Assembly: GCA_027488115.1 (NCBI GenBank)
Contig: JAIYCG010000044.1
Span: 1-64,000, forward strand
Reading direction: 5' to 3'
DNA length: 64,000 nucleotides
Origin: Comamonadaceae bacterium
GTDB taxonomy: Bacteria; Pseudomonadota; Gammaproteobacteria; Burkholderiales; Burkholderiaceae_C
Positions 34,997 to 46,448 of this stretch are shown here, in pieces. Each line of letters starts with the position of its first letter. Position 1 is the first letter of the stretch. The notes beneath the pieces are model-generated. The model saw only the letters and a list, made by a program, of their open reading frames with translations. It made no database searches and was not told the origin of the DNA. Both the position numbers and the translations under genes were made by a program.

Positions 34997-35851
34997 TCAC
35001 TGAATTCGATCAGACAACAATTCCCACACGGGTGTGAGTTGTCCTGGCAGCCAAGGCAAAGTGCCGAGATCTGTATGGCTTTCATCGGGGCTGTGAAAAT
35101 CGCTGCCTCTAGACGCAGCCAGCTCATACTCAAGCGCTGTCTCTGCGTACTGCAATGCATCGGCACTAGAGTGGCTGCCTGTAATCACTTCCACCCCGCG
35201 GCCCCCGTGATTTTTGAACTCTGTGAACAGTGCGTATTCTTCATTGGCTGTAAAGCCATAACGCGCAGGATGCGCAATGACAGCTACGCCGCCTGCACCT
35301 GTGATCCAGTTGACCGCATTTTCTAGTGAAGCCCAACGGTGTGGCACAAAGCCCGGTTTGTTTTCTGTCAGGTATTTGCGAAACACTTCTGAGGTATCTT
35401 TGCACACCCCTGACTCAACCAAGAATCGTGCAAAGTGAGTGCGTGAAATGAGCTCGTGATTGCCAGCATATTGGAGTGCGCCTTCGTAGGCACCATGAAT
35501 GCCGACCTTGGCCAAGCCTTCAGACATTTCTTTGGCGCGCTCTGCGCGGCCACCGCGCGTGTTGCGCAGGCCTTGAACCATATCAGGGTTGGTGTGGTCA
35601 AAGCCCAAGCCCACAATGTGGACTGTTTTTCCGGCAAAGGTGATGGATATTTCAACACCAGTGAGGTATTTCATGTCCAAGGTTTTGGCCGCAGCCATGG
35701 CGCGCTCTTGGCCACCAATTTCGTCATGGTCTGTGAGGGCCCACAGTTGAACCCCATTGGCTTTGGCACGAGCGGCCAAAGCCTCTGGCGTTAGAGTGCC
35801 ATCTGAGACCACGGAGTGGCAATGTAAATCTGCGTTGAGTAAGGGTTCCAC
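34997..35851 (-). CDS. PHP-domain nucleotide phosphatase (RNase AM-like)
   Basis: This 284-residue protein starts at GTG and has the PHP metal site: D-L-H-C-H-S near residue 9, then T-D-H-D-E near residue 40, then the H-I-V-G-L-G strand, A-H-P-A-R-Y and G-S-D-F-H-S. It matches the YciV/RNase AM group, which removes nucleotides from short RNAs and hydrolyses 3',5'-nucleoside bisphosphates. Its neighbours downstream are the Sua5-like and M50 genes, as in other Comamonadaceae. Confidence 0.9.
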   Translation of the reverse strand: MEPLLNADLHCHSVVSDGTLTPEALAARAKANGVQLWALTDHDEIGGQERAMAAAKTLDMKYLTGVEISITFAGKTVHIVGLGFDHTNPDMVQGLRNTRGGRAERAKEMSEGLAKVGIHGAYEGALQYAGNHELISRTHFARFLVESGVCKDTSEVFRKYLTENKPGFVPHRWASLENAVNWITGAGGVAVIAHPARYGFTANEEYALFTEFKNHGGRGVEVITGSHSSADALQYAETALEYELAASRGSDFHSPDESHTDLGTLPWLPGQLTPVWELLSDRIQ

Positions 35852-35892
35852 AGGGCTATTTTAGGCCTTGTGGCTGGTGCTGTCGCCTCTGA

Positions 35893-36177
<285 letters not shown>

Positions 36178-36206
36178 AAGATGGGTGTCCTGTGCCAGAC
36201 AGGTGC

Positions 36207-36815
36207 TTAGATACCCTCAGGGCGGGGCGGCTTCGGACGTGGTGGTTTGCTGGTGTGAATTTGCACCATGGCCTTTTCCATATCGCCCTGCATCAACATA
36301 TCTGCCGCTAGCACTGAGCGAGCGATGCTTTCATCGATCAGCTTGCGTTGCTCGGTCATGGGTTTTTTGAGCACCCAATGAATGACTTCAGCTTTCACGC
36401 CAGGATGGCCGATGCCCAAGCGCAGGCGCCAATAATCGCCAGTGCCCAACTGGGCATGAATGTCACGCAAACCATTGTGGCCGGCATGACTTCCCCCAAA
36501 TTTGAGCTTGGCTTGGCCAGGCACCACATCGAGCTCGTCGTGTGCTACCAAAATTTCCTGCGGATTAATTTTGAAAAACTTGGCCAAGGCCCCCACAGAC
36601 TTGCCCGAGAGGTTCATGAAAGTCTGAGGCTCAAGTAACCACACCGTCTGTCCCTTGAACTGAGCTTTGGCCACCTTGCCGAAATAGCTTTTGTCGGGAA
36701 CCAAATTCACATTGAGTTCACGCGCCAAAGCATCGATCCACCAGAATCCAGCATTGTGGCGGGTGTCTTCGTATTCGGCGCCGGGATTGCCCAAGCCAAC
36801 AAACAGTTTGATCAT
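36207..36815 (-). CDS. pth: Peptidyl-tRNA hydrolase
   Basis: This 202-residue enzyme releases peptides from tRNAs that drop off the ribosome. It has G-L-G-N-P-G-A-E-Y (residues 7-15), the catalytic histidine in T-R-H-N-A-G-F, and [13 protein letters not shown]. The ATG at 36815 aligns with the family start; the longer frame would add 22 residues. The tail is proline-rich (K-P-P-R-P). It follows the rplY terminator. Confidence 0.95.
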   Translation of the reverse strand: MIKLFVGLGNPGAEYEDTRHNAGFWWIDALARELNVNLVPDKSYFGKVAKAQFKGQTVWLLEPQTFMNLSGKSVGALAKFFKINPQEILVAHDELDVVPGQAKLKFGGSHAGHNGLRDIHAQLGTGDYWRLRLGIGHPGVKAEVIHWVLKKPMTEQRKLIDESIARSVLAADMLMQGDMEKAMVQIHTSKPPRPKPPRPEGI

Positions 36816-36842
36816 GTGTGAGTATAAAAACAAAACAAGCTG

Positions 36843-36872
36843 AAAAAAAACAACCCGCACTAGGCGGGTTGT
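36843..36872 (-). terminator. Rho-independent terminator of rplY
   Basis: ACAACCCGC (36850-36858) pairs exactly with GCGGGTTGT (36864-36872) around five bases. On the minus strand it is followed by eight U (36843-36850). It is 36 bases after the rplY stop, before pth. Confidence 0.88.
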
Positions 36873-36907
36873 TTGGAACACATGAAGTGTTGAAAGCAGA
36901 GGAAGAA

Positions 36908-37540
36908 TTACTTCTTCTTGGCCTTGCCCTTGGCGTCTGCTGCGGGTGCAGCGGCAGCTGCAGGTGCGGCTTCCTCGACAACTGGAGCAACCACTGACAC
37001 CAACACAGGATTTTTCTTACCGTGTGTGATGGCTTTCACGCCCTTAGGCAATGTGATGTCGGCCAAATTCAAAGAAACACCTTTCTTCAATGCAGACAAA
37101 TCAACATGGATGGCTTCTGGCAAATCAGCTGGCAAGCAGGCAATTTCGAGCTCATTCATGATGTGATTGATCAGACAAGCGTCTACCTTGACAGCAGGAG
37201 AAGTCTCTTCGCCTGAGTAATGGATTGGCACTTTGCGATTCAAAGTGGTTTTGGCATCAACGCGTTGGAAGTCGATGTGCAAAACCAATTGTTTGTAGGG
37301 GTGCATTTGGAAGTCACGGAGCAACACTTTGGTTTCTTGACCGTTCAATTCCATGTCCAAGATGCTTGCGTGGAAAGCTTCTTTTTTCAGGGCGTGCCAC
37401 AGGGCATTGTGGTCGAGTTCGACCAATTGGGGTTGTTGATCTACACCGCCATAAACAATACCAGGTGTCTTACCTGAATTGCGCAGACGGCGGCTCGCAC
37501 CCGTACCTTGCATAGAGCGCTCAAAAGCGACAAATTTCAT
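36908..37540 (-). CDS. rplY: Ribosomal protein L25/general stress protein Ctc
   Basis: This 210-residue protein has the L25 5S rRNA-binding N-terminal domain (F-V-A-F-E-R-S...[17 protein letters not shown]) and the additional C-terminal Ctc beta domain (about residues 100-185) followed by an alanine- and lysine-rich tail. It binds 5S rRNA in the large subunit. The gene lies between prs and pth, as in most proteobacteria. Confidence 0.95.
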   Translation of the reverse strand: MKFVAFERSMQGTGASRRLRNSGKTPGIVYGGVDQQPQLVELDHNALWHALKKEAFHASILDMELNGQETKVLLRDFQMHPYKQLVLHIDFQRVDAKTTLNRKVPIHYSGEETSPAVKVDACLINHIMNELEIACLPADLPEAIHVDLSALKKGVSLNLADITLPKGVKAITHGKKNPVLVSVVAPVVEEAAPAAAAAPAADAKGKAKKK

Positions 37541-37626
37541 AACTCACTCCAAGATGAGTCGACCGCGACCAGTACGACTCTGTTTAAAAAAGCCTGCCCT
37601 GAGGCAGACCACATTGATGCTCCCGA

Positions 37627-38610
37627 TCAGTCTTGATCGGAGAACAAACTCATGACCGACTCACCATTGGCAATGCGCTGGATGGTTTTGGCCAACAGCG
37701 GCGCCACAGTGAGTTGGCGAATTTTGGGACAAGCCGCTGCAGTTTGCGATAGCGGAATGGTGTTGGTCACAACCACTTCATCGAGGGCATCGCCTTTGGC
37801 AATGCGGTCAATGGCGGGACCTGAAAAAATGGGGTGTGTGCAATAGGCGTAAACTTTTTTCGCGCCCCGAGCTTTCAAAACTTCGGCTGCTTTGACCAAG
37901 GTGCCAGCCGTATCAATCATGTCATCCATGATGACGCAGTTGCGACCGTCGATTTCGCCAATCACGTGCATCACTTCGCTCACGTTGGCCTTGGGCCGAC
38001 GTTTGTCGATGATGGCCAAATCACAGTTCAGCTGTTTGGCCAATGCGCGAGCACGTACCACGCCGCCCACATCTGGCGAGACCACGATAAGATCTTCATA
38101 GTTCTTTTGACGAAGATCGCCTAAGAGCACAGGGGAGGCGTAAATGTTGTCGACGGGAATGTCGAAAAAGCCTTGAATTTGGTCGGCATGCAAGTCCATG
38201 GTGAGGACGTGATTCACGCCCACTGCTTGGAGCATGTTGGCAATGACCTTGGCCGTAATGGGCACACGCGTAGAACGAGGGCGACGGTCTTGGCGGGCAT
38301 AGCCGAAGTAAGGAATGATGGCACTGATTCGACCTGCTGAGGCGCGCTTTAATGCGTCGACCATGATCAGCAACTCCATCATGTTTTCGTTGGTCGGAGC
38401 ACATGTGGACTGAATGACAAACACATCGCGTGCACGCACATTTTGCTTAAGCTCAACAGTCACTTCGCCGTCTGAGAAGCGGCCGACATCGGCCAAGCCA
38501 AGCGTTACGTCCAGCTCGTATGCAACTTCGGCTGCCAAAACAGGATTGGCATTGCCGGTGAAGACCATGAAGTCAGAATGTAGATTTCCGGTGGGTTGCA
38601 GCATGAGCAT
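37627..38610 (-). CDS. prs: Ribose-phosphate pyrophosphokinase
   Basis: This enzyme makes PRPP from ribose 5-phosphate and ATP for nucleotide, histidine and tryptophan synthesis. Family marks include [10 protein letters not shown] near the start, [12 protein letters not shown], and [13 protein letters not shown], which is the PRPP loop. The start chosen is ATG 38610 (327 residues); ATG 38604 gives 325 and a further upstream frame gives 343, longer than the usual 315. The gene follows tRNA-Gln. Confidence 0.93.
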   Translation of the reverse strand: MLMLQPTGNLHSDFMVFTGNANPVLAAEVAYELDVTLGLADVGRFSDGEVTVELKQNVRARDVFVIQSTCAPTNENMMELLIMVDALKRASAGRISAIIPYFGYARQDRRPRSTRVPITAKVIANMLQAVGVNHVLTMDLHADQIQGFFDIPVDNIYASPVLLGDLRQKNYEDLIVVSPDVGGVVRARALAKQLNCDLAIIDKRRPKANVSEVMHVIGEIDGRNCVIMDDMIDTAGTLVKAAEVLKARGAKKVYAYCTHPIFSGPAIDRIAKGDALDEVVVTNTIPLSQTAAACPKIRQLTVAPLLAKTIQRIANGESVMSLFSDQD

Positions 38611-38716
38611 CTCAGCGATCAAATGGAGGGCCGATGCGCGTTGGCGCATAAATTTCAATCACTGCGCGTGTAACCGCGCATCATTTCACACAGCGTTTGA
38701 CGGCTTGTGAAAGATT

Positions 38717-38793
38717 TGGCAGGGGAAGAAGGACTCGAACCTTCGAATGCCGGAATCAAAATCCGGTGCCTTAACCAACTTGGCGACTCCCCT
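38717..38793 (-). tRNA. tRNA-Gln (anticodon TTG)
   Basis: A cloverleaf folds on the minus strand with a 7-bp acceptor stem starting AGGGGAG, a D arm, anticodon stem CCGGA/TCCGG with anticodon TTG at the loop centre, a GGTTCGAGTCC T arm, and an encoded CCA end at 38717-38719. Gln anticodon and discriminator G fit E. coli tRNA-Gln. It lies between ispE and prs. Confidence 0.95.
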
Positions 38794-38835
38794 ACACGGG
38801 TTAACAGCTGAAGAAATTCTAGAGCTGTTGACCGA

Positions 38836-39744
38836 TCAATCGTCGCTGGACGCCCAACCCTTTTGAGGGTGAACTTCCAAGTTGCCACACATTCGAATTT
38901 GCCATTGGCCCCAAGTTGGAGGAACTGGAGACATTTGACTTAAATTCGTGCCGCGTGGCACTTGCGCAAACACTGCACTTCCGGAGCCCGTCATTCTGCC
39001 TTTGACAACAGCTGGTGCAACTAGGGTTTGAACAGACTCTGCTTTTTCAAGCTTGGCTGTTTCAATCCATGCGATTGCTTCGCTGATTTGGGGGCAGAGG
39101 CGCTGGGCCACTGGTTGCAGGTCGTTGTGGCCGAAGCCGAACGGGTTTGCTGCAAAGACCGAAATTGTAGCAGGCTTTGAATCTCGGTTTAAGGCTTCAG
39201 AGCCAAAAATTTTGGCAGTTTCCAGTCCCTCGGGCGGTTTGACCACAACAAACTGTGCGGGTGGCACAGAAATGGGCGTGATGATTTCGCCAACGCCTTC
39301 TACCCATGCGTTGCCCCCCTTGATAAAGAAGGGCACATCAGCGCCAAGCTTCAAACCCAATTCCGCCAATTGACTGACTGAAAAATTGAGCTTCCACAAT
39401 TTGTTCAGTGCCAATAGGCATGTGGCGGCATCCGAAGACCCGCCGCCCATACCGGCCTGCGCTGGGATGGCTTTTTCAACGGCAATGTGTGCTCCAAAAG
39501 GGGTGCCGCTGGCCTTTTGTAAAAGCCTGGCAGCACGTGTAATCAGGTCATCTTCAGGCAGTTTCAGGGTGAGATCTTCGCGGCTGATGAGTCCATCGCG
39601 GCGAAGGTCAAAGTGCAGGGTGTCATACCAATCAATGAGCATGAACACCGATTGGAGAAGGTGATAACCGTCGGCCCTTCGCCCTGTGATGTGCAAAAAC
39701 AGATTGAGTTTGGCGGGCGCTAAAACTTGGTGCAAAGATGTCAT
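38836..39744 (-). CDS. ispE: 4-diphosphocytidyl-2-C-methyl-D-erythritol kinase
   Basis: This 302-residue GHMP kinase phosphorylates CDP-methylerythritol in the non-mevalonate isoprenoid pathway. The N-terminal P-A-K-L-N-L-F-L-H motif and the ATP loop P-A-Q-A-G-M-G-G-G-S-S-D-A-A (about residues 92-105) are typical, as is the late M-T-G-S-G-S-A-V-F-A. It starts with ATG at 39744, overlapping the lolB stop. Confidence 0.95.
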   Translation of the reverse strand: MTSLHQVLAPAKLNLFLHITGRRADGYHLLQSVFMLIDWYDTLHFDLRRDGLISREDLTLKLPEDDLITRAARLLQKASGTPFGAHIAVEKAIPAQAGMGGGSSDAATCLLALNKLWKLNFSVSQLAELGLKLGADVPFFIKGGNAWVEGVGEIITPISVPPAQFVVVKPPEGLETAKIFGSEALNRDSKPATISVFAANPFGFGHNDLQPVAQRLCPQISEAIAWIETAKLEKAESVQTLVAPAVVKGRMTGSGSAVFAQVPRGTNLSQMSPVPPTWGQWQIRMCGNLEVHPQKGWASSDD

Positions 39745-40289
39745 GACTCAAATGCAATTCGAAGCACTGTTCGAGGTGCAGGTTGAACCCTCTCCAAAAC
39801 CAAACGACGCAGGTGCCATTCACTGACATCGACGTTCCAGCCTTCAGCGGGTGTGGGTTTACCGGCAAGCCAATCTACCAAGGCGGCAGTAGGCAGGTGG
39901 GCACCGGTGAGTTCCAAAACCAAACGATCAAGACTGGCTGCTTCGCGCACTTGACGACCTTGCAAGAGGCGCGCACTTTGCGCCGTCCATTCCACTCTGG
40001 CCATTTGCAAGCCCAAGGGGTTGTAAATGTTCAGCGCCCCTTCGGGCCAGCCACCCGTTAAGTCAAAGGACGTGATAAATGACTGAGGCGGCTCGGAGTC
40101 AATTTGAAGTGCAAATCTTCCGGCTTTGAATGCGGGCGCAACAGAGGGTGCTTGAACGGACACCACTTGCGAATTTTCTGAATTGGCAGGCGGCGGGGTG
40201 TAGGTTTGTGTTGAAGCAGTTCGGCTTGCACAAGCACCCAAGAAAAAGAGACTTGAAACACACAGCCAGAACAAACGATTCTTGCGCAT
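39741..40289 (-). CDS. lolB: Outer-membrane lipoprotein LolB
   Basis: This 182-residue protein has a signal ending in L-G-A-C, the lipobox, with Cys19 lipidated. The mature part shows LolB features: G-R-F-A-L-Q-I-D and a G-W-P-E-G-A-L-N-I-Y-N-P-L-G block, and a hydrophobic loop. LolB takes lipoproteins from LolA and inserts them in the outer membrane. It overlaps ispE by four bases and follows the TPR gene by 15 bases. Confidence 0.88.
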   Translation of the reverse strand: MRKNRLFWLCVSSLFFLGACASRTASTQTYTPPPANSENSQVVSVQAPSVAPAFKAGRFALQIDSEPPQSFITSFDLTGGWPEGALNIYNPLGLQMARVEWTAQSARLLQGRQVREAASLDRLVLELTGAHLPTAALVDWLAGKPTPAEGWNVDVSEWHLRRLVLERVQPAPRTVLRIAFES

Positions 40290-40304
40290 CTCGCAATCAT
40301 CCCA

Positions 40305-42005
40305 TCAAGGTTTGAACTTGAATTGCTTGAGCGTTTCAAGCAGGGTTTCGTTGTCCGATTTGAGCATCAGGCCTTCGCGCCAAATGGTGCCTGCTTTGTC
40401 TTGCTGGCCCATGGTCCAGTAAACCTCACCCAAATGCGCTGCAATTTCGGCATCTGGACGTGCTTTGAAAGCAGCCTCCAAGATGCGCACAGCTTCTGCC
40501 GTGTTGCCCACCCGAAACTCTAGCCAACCCAAGCTGTCTTGAATGAAGGGGTCGCTTGGCGCTAACTGAACGGCTTTGAGGATGAGCTCACGGGCTTCAT
40601 CCAGTCTTATTTTTCGATCGGCCAGTGAATAGCCCAATGCATTGAAAGCATGAGGATCAGTGGGTTTGATTTTCATGATGACACGCAACAGGCTTTCCAT
40701 CTGGTCATAGCGGCCTAATTTTTCGCACAACATGGCCAATTCGGATTGCAAATCGGTGTCAGTTGGAAACTGCGCCAAGGCTTGTTCGATGGTCTTTAGT
40801 GCAGCGTTAAATTGTTTGTCTTCCCGCAACCATTGGGAAATTGCCAGAGACTTTTGAATTGCAACTTGCGGACCGTTGACCTTGACTTGTTCCAGTATTT
40901 TTAGACCTTCGGATTTGCGCCCCTGCTGCGTTAAAAGGGCTGCACGCCGAGTAGCGATTTTGAGTGGGTCTGCATCTGAAGGGATGCGAGCGAGCCATTC
41001 GTCGGCTTGAGCCCATCGACCTTGCTTTTGTGCCAATTGAGACAAGGCCAAGTAGGCTTCCGACAGGCCGCCAGATTGATCGGGGTCTTTGGCGCTGGCG
41101 GCCAGCTTGATGTACTGTGTCAGTGACTGTTCGGATTGCAAAACCTGAGACAGATCACTTTGAAGCAAGCCCAAAAAAAGCCACCCAGCAGCAAAGCCAG
41201 GGTTCTGTTGAGTGAGTTGATTGAGCTGCGCCAAAGCAGGCTGCATTTGGTCTATGTCAATCAAGGAGCGTGCATAGGCAAGGCGCAAATCTGGCAGGGC
41301 ATCGCCAGCCATGTACTGCGAAATCATGGGTTGCACTTCATTGGGTACCAAACTGAGCAGGCTCAGGGCCAACATGATGGGGCCTGGGGCTTTGCGGTTG
41401 GCAGCATGGCCAGAGCGAGCCGCTTCTGCCGCGGGCTGAATTTCTCCCGCATCGCGTTTCATTCGGCCAATGGTGGTCCAAGCGGTTGCTGCAGTTTCAG
41501 GATTTTGAATGGCCGTGCTTAGCGCTTGTTCAACCACTTTGGCAGCTAAATTTTTGTCTTGCAATCGACTGAAAACGCGGGGAATCGAACCAATGGCCGC
41601 TGATTGTTCTTGCACGGGCAAGCTGGCAATGCTGGCTTTTAAAGCACGCCCTGCTTCGTCGATGCGGTTAAGTGCCAGCAGTATTTGTAAGATGTAACGA
41701 TTGGCTTCTTGAGACTCTGGCAGGCTGGACTTCCAACTTCTGGCGGCCTGCAAAGCGGCCTCACCTGATCGAGATTGAAGGGCCAATTCTGTGGCACGTT
41801 GAAACAAAGCTTCATCTTTTGTTTTTCGCGCAGCATCCAAAATGATGGAAAAGCCTGAGCCAGGCTCACCTGCTTGCACATTGAGTTCGCCCAACAACAA
41901 TTGGTAAAACAATACGGCATTGAGGTTGGAGTTTTGCACGGGCGGTTCGGCACAAACACCTGTTGTTGCCCAGAACAATGCCATGGAGGAAAACCAATAC
42001 TTCAT
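40305..42005 (-). CDS. Tetratricopeptide repeat protein, exported
   Basis: This 566-residue protein has a cleavable signal ending V-C-A-E (about residue 19), then many TPR-like helix pairs. The clearest are near residues 420-540, such as [13 protein letters not shown] and [12 protein letters not shown]. It is probably periplasmic and acts as a scaffold for envelope assembly. Such a gene precedes lolB in Comamonadaceae genomes. It is divergently oriented to mutM. Confidence 0.85.
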   Translation of the reverse strand: MKYWFSSMALFWATTGVCAEPPVQNSNLNAVLFYQLLLGELNVQAGEPGSGFSIILDAARKTKDEALFQRATELALQSRSGEAALQAARSWKSSLPESQEANRYILQILLALNRIDEAGRALKASIASLPVQEQSAAIGSIPRVFSRLQDKNLAAKVVEQALSTAIQNPETAATAWTTIGRMKRDAGEIQPAAEAARSGHAANRKAPGPIMLALSLLSLVPNEVQPMISQYMAGDALPDLRLAYARSLIDIDQMQPALAQLNQLTQQNPGFAAGWLFLGLLQSDLSQVLQSEQSLTQYIKLAASAKDPDQSGGLSEAYLALSQLAQKQGRWAQADEWLARIPSDADPLKIATRRAALLTQQGRKSEGLKILEQVKVNGPQVAIQKSLAISQWLREDKQFNAALKTIEQALAQFPTDTDLQSELAMLCEKLGRYDQMESLLRVIMKIKPTDPHAFNALGYSLADRKIRLDEARELILKAVQLAPSDPFIQDSLGWLEFRVGNTAEAVRILEAAFKARPDAEIAAHLGEVYWTMGQQDKAGTIWREGLMLKSDNETLLETLKQFKFKP

Positions 42006-42080
42006 GAAGCCATCATAATCTACGGGCTGTGTCTGCAGAGGGCCAGTGATCCAATTCCATCCCCTAATGACAGCCTATTC

Positions 42081-42896
42081 ATGCCTGAATTACCAGAAGT
42101 CGAAGTGACCCGAATGAGTTTTGCCAGTCGGATTGCGGGTGCTCGGGTTTTGGCCTTGCACATGGGAAAGCCTTTGAGATGGCCCTTGGGTGTTCCACCC
42201 TCCCTCTTGGTGGGGCAGCATGTGATCGGTGTCAGGCGCCGCGGAAAGTACCTTTTGTTGGACATGGACCGCGGTATTTTGATGCTTCACTTGGGGATGT
42301 CAGGCAGTTTGAATTTTGCGCCTACCCAGTCAGAAGCAGGCAAACACGACCACATGGACTTGGTCACGACGCAAGGCGTGCTGCGTTTGCACGATCCGCG
42401 CCGATTCGGGGCCGCTGTTTGGACAGATTCAGAACGCCATGAGCCAGCCGCCAAGCTTTTGGGCAAGTTGGGCATGGAGCCCCTGACCGATGGTTTTGAA
42501 CTCAAGCTTTTTCAACAAGGTTTGAAGAAACGCGCTGCGCCCATCAAGCAAGTTTTGTTGGCAGGCGATGTGGTCGTGGGTGTGGGGAATATTTATGCTT
42601 CTGAAGCCTTGTTTTTGTCGGGCATTCGCCCCACAGTCAAGGCCAACAAACTGAGTGCACCCCGGGTGGCTAAATTGCATGCTGCCATCAGGCAAGTTTT
42701 GGCCCGAGCGGTGGCGCAAGGCGGAAGCAGTCTGAAAGATTTTGTCAATGCGCAAGGCAATACGGGTTACTTTCAGTTAGAGGCCTCGGTTTACGGCAGA
42801 GCAGCTTTGCCTTGTAGAGTTTGTAGCACGCCCATCAAACAAATTGTGCAGGGCCAGCGCTCAACATTTTTCTGTCCTGTATGTCAAAAGCATTGA
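42081..42896 (+). CDS. mutM: Formamidopyrimidine-DNA glycosylase
   Basis: This protein of 271 residues starts M-P-E-L-P-E-V-E, with Pro2 as the catalytic nucleophile and Glu3 beside it. Lys58-region residues (G-K-Y-L-L-L-D) and the zinc finger C-R-V-C...C-P-V-C near the C-terminus complete the Fpg plan. It removes 8-oxoguanine from DNA. It overlaps mutY by 16 bases, so the two enzymes of the GO repair system are coupled. Confidence 0.95.
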   Translation: MPELPEVEVTRMSFASRIAGARVLALHMGKPLRWPLGVPPSLLVGQHVIGVRRRGKYLLLDMDRGILMLHLGMSGSLNFAPTQSEAGKHDHMDLVTTQGVLRLHDPRRFGAAVWTDSERHEPAAKLLGKLGMEPLTDGFELKLFQQGLKKRAAPIKQVLLAGDVVVGVGNIYASEALFLSGIRPTVKANKLSAPRVAKLHAAIRQVLARAVAQGGSSLKDFVNAQGNTGYFQLEASVYGRAALPCRVCSTPIKQIVQGQRSTFFCPVCQKH

Positions 42897-43927
42897 AAGA
42901 ATCACCGCCATTGGCGGAAACCTTGGTGGCTTGGCAAAAGGTTCACGGCCGCCATCACTTGCCATGGCAAAACACCCAAGACCCTTATCGGGTGTGGCTG
43001 TCTGAGATCATGCTTCAGCAAACTCAGGTGAGCACCGTACTCGGCTATTACGAAAAGTTCCTTCAGCATTTCCCCACTGTGGCTGAATTGGCGCACGCGT
43101 CACAAGACGAGGTGATGGGCTTGTGGAGTGGCTTGGGTTATTACAGCCGTGCTCGCAATTTGCACCAATGCGCAAAGGATGTCGTGACTCGATTTGGTGG
43201 CAAATTTCCATCGACTGCATCCGACTTGATGACCTTGCCCGGTATTGGTCGTTCTACGGCCGCCGCGGTAGCGTCGTTTTGCTTTTCTGAGCGTGTGGCC
43301 ATCATGGACGGCAATGTGAAGCGAGTGCTCACGCGGGTTTGGGCTTATGACGCCGACCTGTCTGCCAGCAAAAATGAAAAAGCATTGTGGGAAATGGCAG
43401 AACAAGCATTGCCCACGCGCCAATTGAAAACAGCCATGCCGCGTTATTCGCAGGCCTTGATGGATTTGGGCGCCACCCTTTGTTTGCCGCGCAAACCCAA
43501 GTGCCCAGCATGTCCATTGCTTCATGACTGCAAAGCATTCGCTCTGGGTGAGCCTGAAAAATTTCCCGTTAAAACGCGCAAAATCAAACGCAGCAGTGAA
43601 GTCCTTTGGCTCTTGCTGGCACGAAATACGAAGGGCGAAGTGTGGCTAGAGAAGCGGCCTTCTAAGGGCATCTGGGCCAGTCTTTACAGCTTGCCGCTGT
43701 TTGAGTCAGAGGACGCGTTAAAAGCTTCCTGTGTTGCACTTGAAGTTGAGGTGCTTCCAGCTTTCAAGCATGTGCTCACCCACAAAGATTTGCACTGCCA
43801 CGTTGTCAAAGTGAGGCTGCAAAAAAAGCCCAAAACGCCCATCGCTGGCGCTTGGTTTTCAGAGAAAGATTGGTTGGTAGTGGGTTTGCCAACACCAGTG
43901 CGTCACTTGCTGTCTAACTCTCTGTGA
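42881..43927 (+). CDS. mutY: A/G-specific adenine glycosylase
   Basis: This 348-residue enzyme removes adenine mispaired with 8-oxoguanine. The HhH-GPD domain has S-E-I-M-L-Q-Q-T-Q and [11 protein letters not shown]. The 4Fe-4S loop is C-x6-C-x2-C-x5-C ([17 protein letters not shown]). A C-terminal NUDIX-like domain recognises 8-oxoG. The end overlaps rapZ on the other strand by 25 bases. Confidence 0.95.
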   Translation: MSKALKESPPLAETLVAWQKVHGRHHLPWQNTQDPYRVWLSEIMLQQTQVSTVLGYYEKFLQHFPTVAELAHASQDEVMGLWSGLGYYSRARNLHQCAKDVVTRFGGKFPSTASDLMTLPGIGRSTAAAVASFCFSERVAIMDGNVKRVLTRVWAYDADLSASKNEKALWEMAEQALPTRQLKTAMPRYSQALMDLGATLCLPRKPKCPACPLLHDCKAFALGEPEKFPVKTRKIKRSSEVLWLLLARNTKGEVWLEKRPSKGIWASLYSLPLFESEDALKASCVALEVEVLPAFKHVLTHKDLHCHVVKVRLQKKPKTPIAGAWFSEKDWLVVGLPTPVRHLLSNSL

Positions 43928-44760
43928 CGCTTGAGTGTGAGCCAGTGTGCGCCAAAACGTTGGCTGAGTTTTTCAACCAAATACACTGAGCGATGTTGGC
44001 CGCCGGTACAGCCAATGGCCACTGTAATGTAGTTGCGATGGTCTTTTTCAAGTGCGGGAAGCCACTGATCTAGGAAGCTTTCAATTTGACTTTGCATCAA
44101 GTTGACTTCTGCATAAGTTTCTAAAAATTTTTGGACGGGTTCGTCCTTGCCTGACAAGGGGCGCAAAGCGGACTCATAGTGCGGATTGGGTAGCATGCGC
44201 ACATCAAACACATAGTCGGCATCCAATGGAATACCGCGTTTGAAAGCAAACGACTCAAACACCAAGGTAAGTTTGGCAGCAGGAGAGCTGACCAAAGATT
44301 TCACATAGCTTTGGAGTTGTGCAGCCCGAAGCAAACTGGTGTCTATGACGTGAGCGTTTTCTCTAAGAAGAGACAGTAACTCGCGTTCATATTCAATTGA
44401 TTCGGTCAATGCGCGTTCGCCTTCAGCAGCGTTTCGACAAGACAAGGGATGGCGGCGTCTGGTTTCCGAATAACGTCTGAGCAAGGTGTCTGATGCTGCG
44501 TCTAAGTAAATGGAAGTGACCTTGAAGCCTAGTTTGCGAAGAGCATCGAGTTGACTTGGCATAAGGGGCAGGGAGTCTGCACTGCGGACATCGATGGCAA
44601 TGGCCACGAGCTCTTCTTTTTGATCGCGTTCTAATTCGGCAAACGGAATGAGCAATTCAGGCGGCAGGTTATCGACGCAATAAAAGCCAGCGTCTTCCAA
44701 GGCGTGCAGGGCCACAGACTTTCCTGATCCCGACATGCCAGTGATTAAGACGATTTCCAT
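43903..44760 (-). CDS. rapZ: RNase adapter protein RapZ
   Basis: This 285-residue P-loop protein has Walker A G-M-S-G-S-G-K-S (residues 8-15) and the C-terminal [10 protein letters not shown] motif diagnostic of the YvcJ/RapZ family. In E. coli it delivers the small RNA GlmZ to RNase E and so adjusts amino-sugar synthesis; in Burkholderiales the target may differ. It follows recN by 20 bases. Confidence 0.93.
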   Translation of the reverse strand: MEIVLITGMSGSGKSVALHALEDAGFYCVDNLPPELLIPFAELERDQKEELVAIAIDVRSADSLPLMPSQLDALRKLGFKVTSIYLDAASDTLLRRYSETRRRHPLSCRNAAEGERALTESIEYERELLSLLRENAHVIDTSLLRAAQLQSYVKSLVSSPAAKLTLVFESFAFKRGIPLDADYVFDVRMLPNPHYESALRPLSGKDEPVQKFLETYAEVNLMQSQIESFLDQWLPALEKDHRNYITVAIGCTGGQHRSVYLVEKLSQRFGAHWLTLKRHRELDSK

Positions 44761-44780
44761 ATTTCTCAGAATTCAGAAAT

Positions 44781-46445
44781 TTATTTGGTGAGCATTTCAC
44801 GGGCATGTGCCAGCGTGGTTGCAGATAATTTTTCACCGCCGAGCATGCGGGCAATTTCAGTCACACGTTGCTCTCCCGCAATGGGTGTCACGCTGCTGCT
44901 CACGCCTTGTTTGCTGCTGACTTTGCTCACCAGCAAATGATGATCTGCACAAGAGGCCACTTGTGGCAAATGCGTGACGGCCAAGACTTGACGATGCACG
45001 CCCAGTTGCTTCATGAGTCTGCCGACTGTTTCAGCCACGGCGCCACCCACGCCGGAGTCGACTTCGTCAAAAATAAGCGTGCCGGCTTCGCCCAGCTCGC
45101 TGGTGGTGACCGCAATGGCCAAAGCAATGCGCGAAAGTTCCCCGCCCGATGCCACTTTGCCTACGGGCCGCGGCTTGCTGCCTGCGTGGCCAGCCACTAA
45201 AAATTGAATGTCTTCAAGACCGTGCTGGGCTGCTTGATCGAGGCTGATTAAGGCCACTTCAAAACGGCCGCCTTGCATCCCCAAATTTTGCATGGCAATT
45301 GTGACTGCCTGTGCCAATTTGGGCGCTGCTTTTTTGCGCAGTTGTGAAAGCTTTTTAGCTTCAGTTTGATAAGCCAGAGAAGCTGCCTTTTCTTGGGCTT
45401 CAAGACCTTCTAAATCACTGGCGGCTTCAAGGGCGTTGAGCTCTTGTTTCCAAGTGGCCAACAAGGCCGCCAACTCTTCGGGTGGGCGCTTGTATCTGCG
45501 CGCAAGCGACAACCATTGCGACATGCGCTGATCGAGTTCATTCAAGCGGTCGGGGTCGAGGTCGGTTTTGCGCAGGTAGGCTTGTAAAGAGTGCGCAGCA
45601 TCTTCGGCTTGTGCAAGGCTGGATTGCAAGACCTCAGCGATGCTTTGAAACTCGGGCTCTACGTGGGCTTGATCTAGTAATTGTGAAATGGCTTGCGACA
45701 GCAATCCCAAGGCCCCTGTGGCACTGCCTAAGCGCGATGATTCTTCGCCATCAAGTGAACCGATGGCAGTTTGACCCGCATCAATCAGAGCTTGCGCATG
45801 CGACAGCCTTGTGTGTTGTGCGTTCAGGTCATCCCACTCATCCAAGGCTGGCGCCAGTTTGTCGAGCTCACTAATTTGCCAGGCCAAGCGTTCTTGTTCT
45901 CGACTTAATGAATCTTGTGCGTTGCGAGCTGTTTGAACGGCTTGTTGTGCTTGACGCCAAGCATGCCATGCAGACTTTAGACCTTCGGTTTGAAGGCCTG
46001 CATAGGCATCCAGCAAACCACGAACGGCAGTGGGCCGCGTGAGGCTTTGCCAAGCGTGTTGGCCGTGAATGTCTAGCAGCATTTCGCCCAATGCCCGCAG
46101 TTGCGTGGCAGTGGCTTGGCTGCCATTGACCCATGCTCGGCTTTTGCCTTGCGTGTCTACGCTGCGTCTTAAAAGCAAGGTGTCTGAAACTTCAAAGCCG
46201 GCTTCTTCCAGCACCGCATGCGCTTGGGGTGGGCAATCAAATTCAGCGGAAACTTCGCAGCGGGTAGCGCCTTCGCGCACTGCACCCGAATCGGCACGCT
46301 CGCCCAATGCCATTTGCAGGGCGTCAATGAGGATGGATTTGCCGGCACCTGTTTCGCCGGTGAGCACACTAAAGCCTTTTGAGAGGTCTAAATCAAGTTC
46401 GCGAACAATGACAAAGTCGCGCAAGCTGATGTGTCGCAATGCCAT
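44781..46445 (-). CDS. recN: DNA repair protein RecN
   Basis: This 554-residue SMC-like protein has Walker A G-E-T-G-A-G-K-S-I (residues 31-39), a long coiled coil from about 160 to 370, and the C-terminal S-G-G-E-L-S-R-I-A-L-A signature and L-I-F-D-E-V-D-S-G-V-G-G Walker B. It aids double-strand break repair. It is translated three bases after nadK. Confidence 0.95.
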   Translation of the reverse strand: MALRHISLRDFVIVRELDLDLSKGFSVLTGETGAGKSILIDALQMALGERADSGAVREGATRCEVSAEFDCPPQAHAVLEEAGFEVSDTLLLRRSVDTQGKSRAWVNGSQATATQLRALGEMLLDIHGQHAWQSLTRPTAVRGLLDAYAGLQTEGLKSAWHAWRQAQQAVQTARNAQDSLSREQERLAWQISELDKLAPALDEWDDLNAQHTRLSHAQALIDAGQTAIGSLDGEESSRLGSATGALGLLSQAISQLLDQAHVEPEFQSIAEVLQSSLAQAEDAAHSLQAYLRKTDLDPDRLNELDQRMSQWLSLARRYKRPPEELAALLATWKQELNALEAASDLEGLEAQEKAASLAYQTEAKKLSQLRKKAAPKLAQAVTIAMQNLGMQGGRFEVALISLDQAAQHGLEDIQFLVAGHAGSKPRPVGKVASGGELSRIALAIAVTTSELGEAGTLIFDEVDSGVGGAVAETVGRLMKQLGVHRQVLAVTHLPQVASCADHHLLVSKVSSKQGVSSSVTPIAGEQRVTEIARMLGGEKLSATTLAHAREMLTK

Positions 46446-46448
46446 GGC

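Noticed and set aside
36816..36881. 22-residue N-terminal extension of Pth
   Set aside because: The conserved family start is at 36815, and the extension overlaps the rplY terminator.
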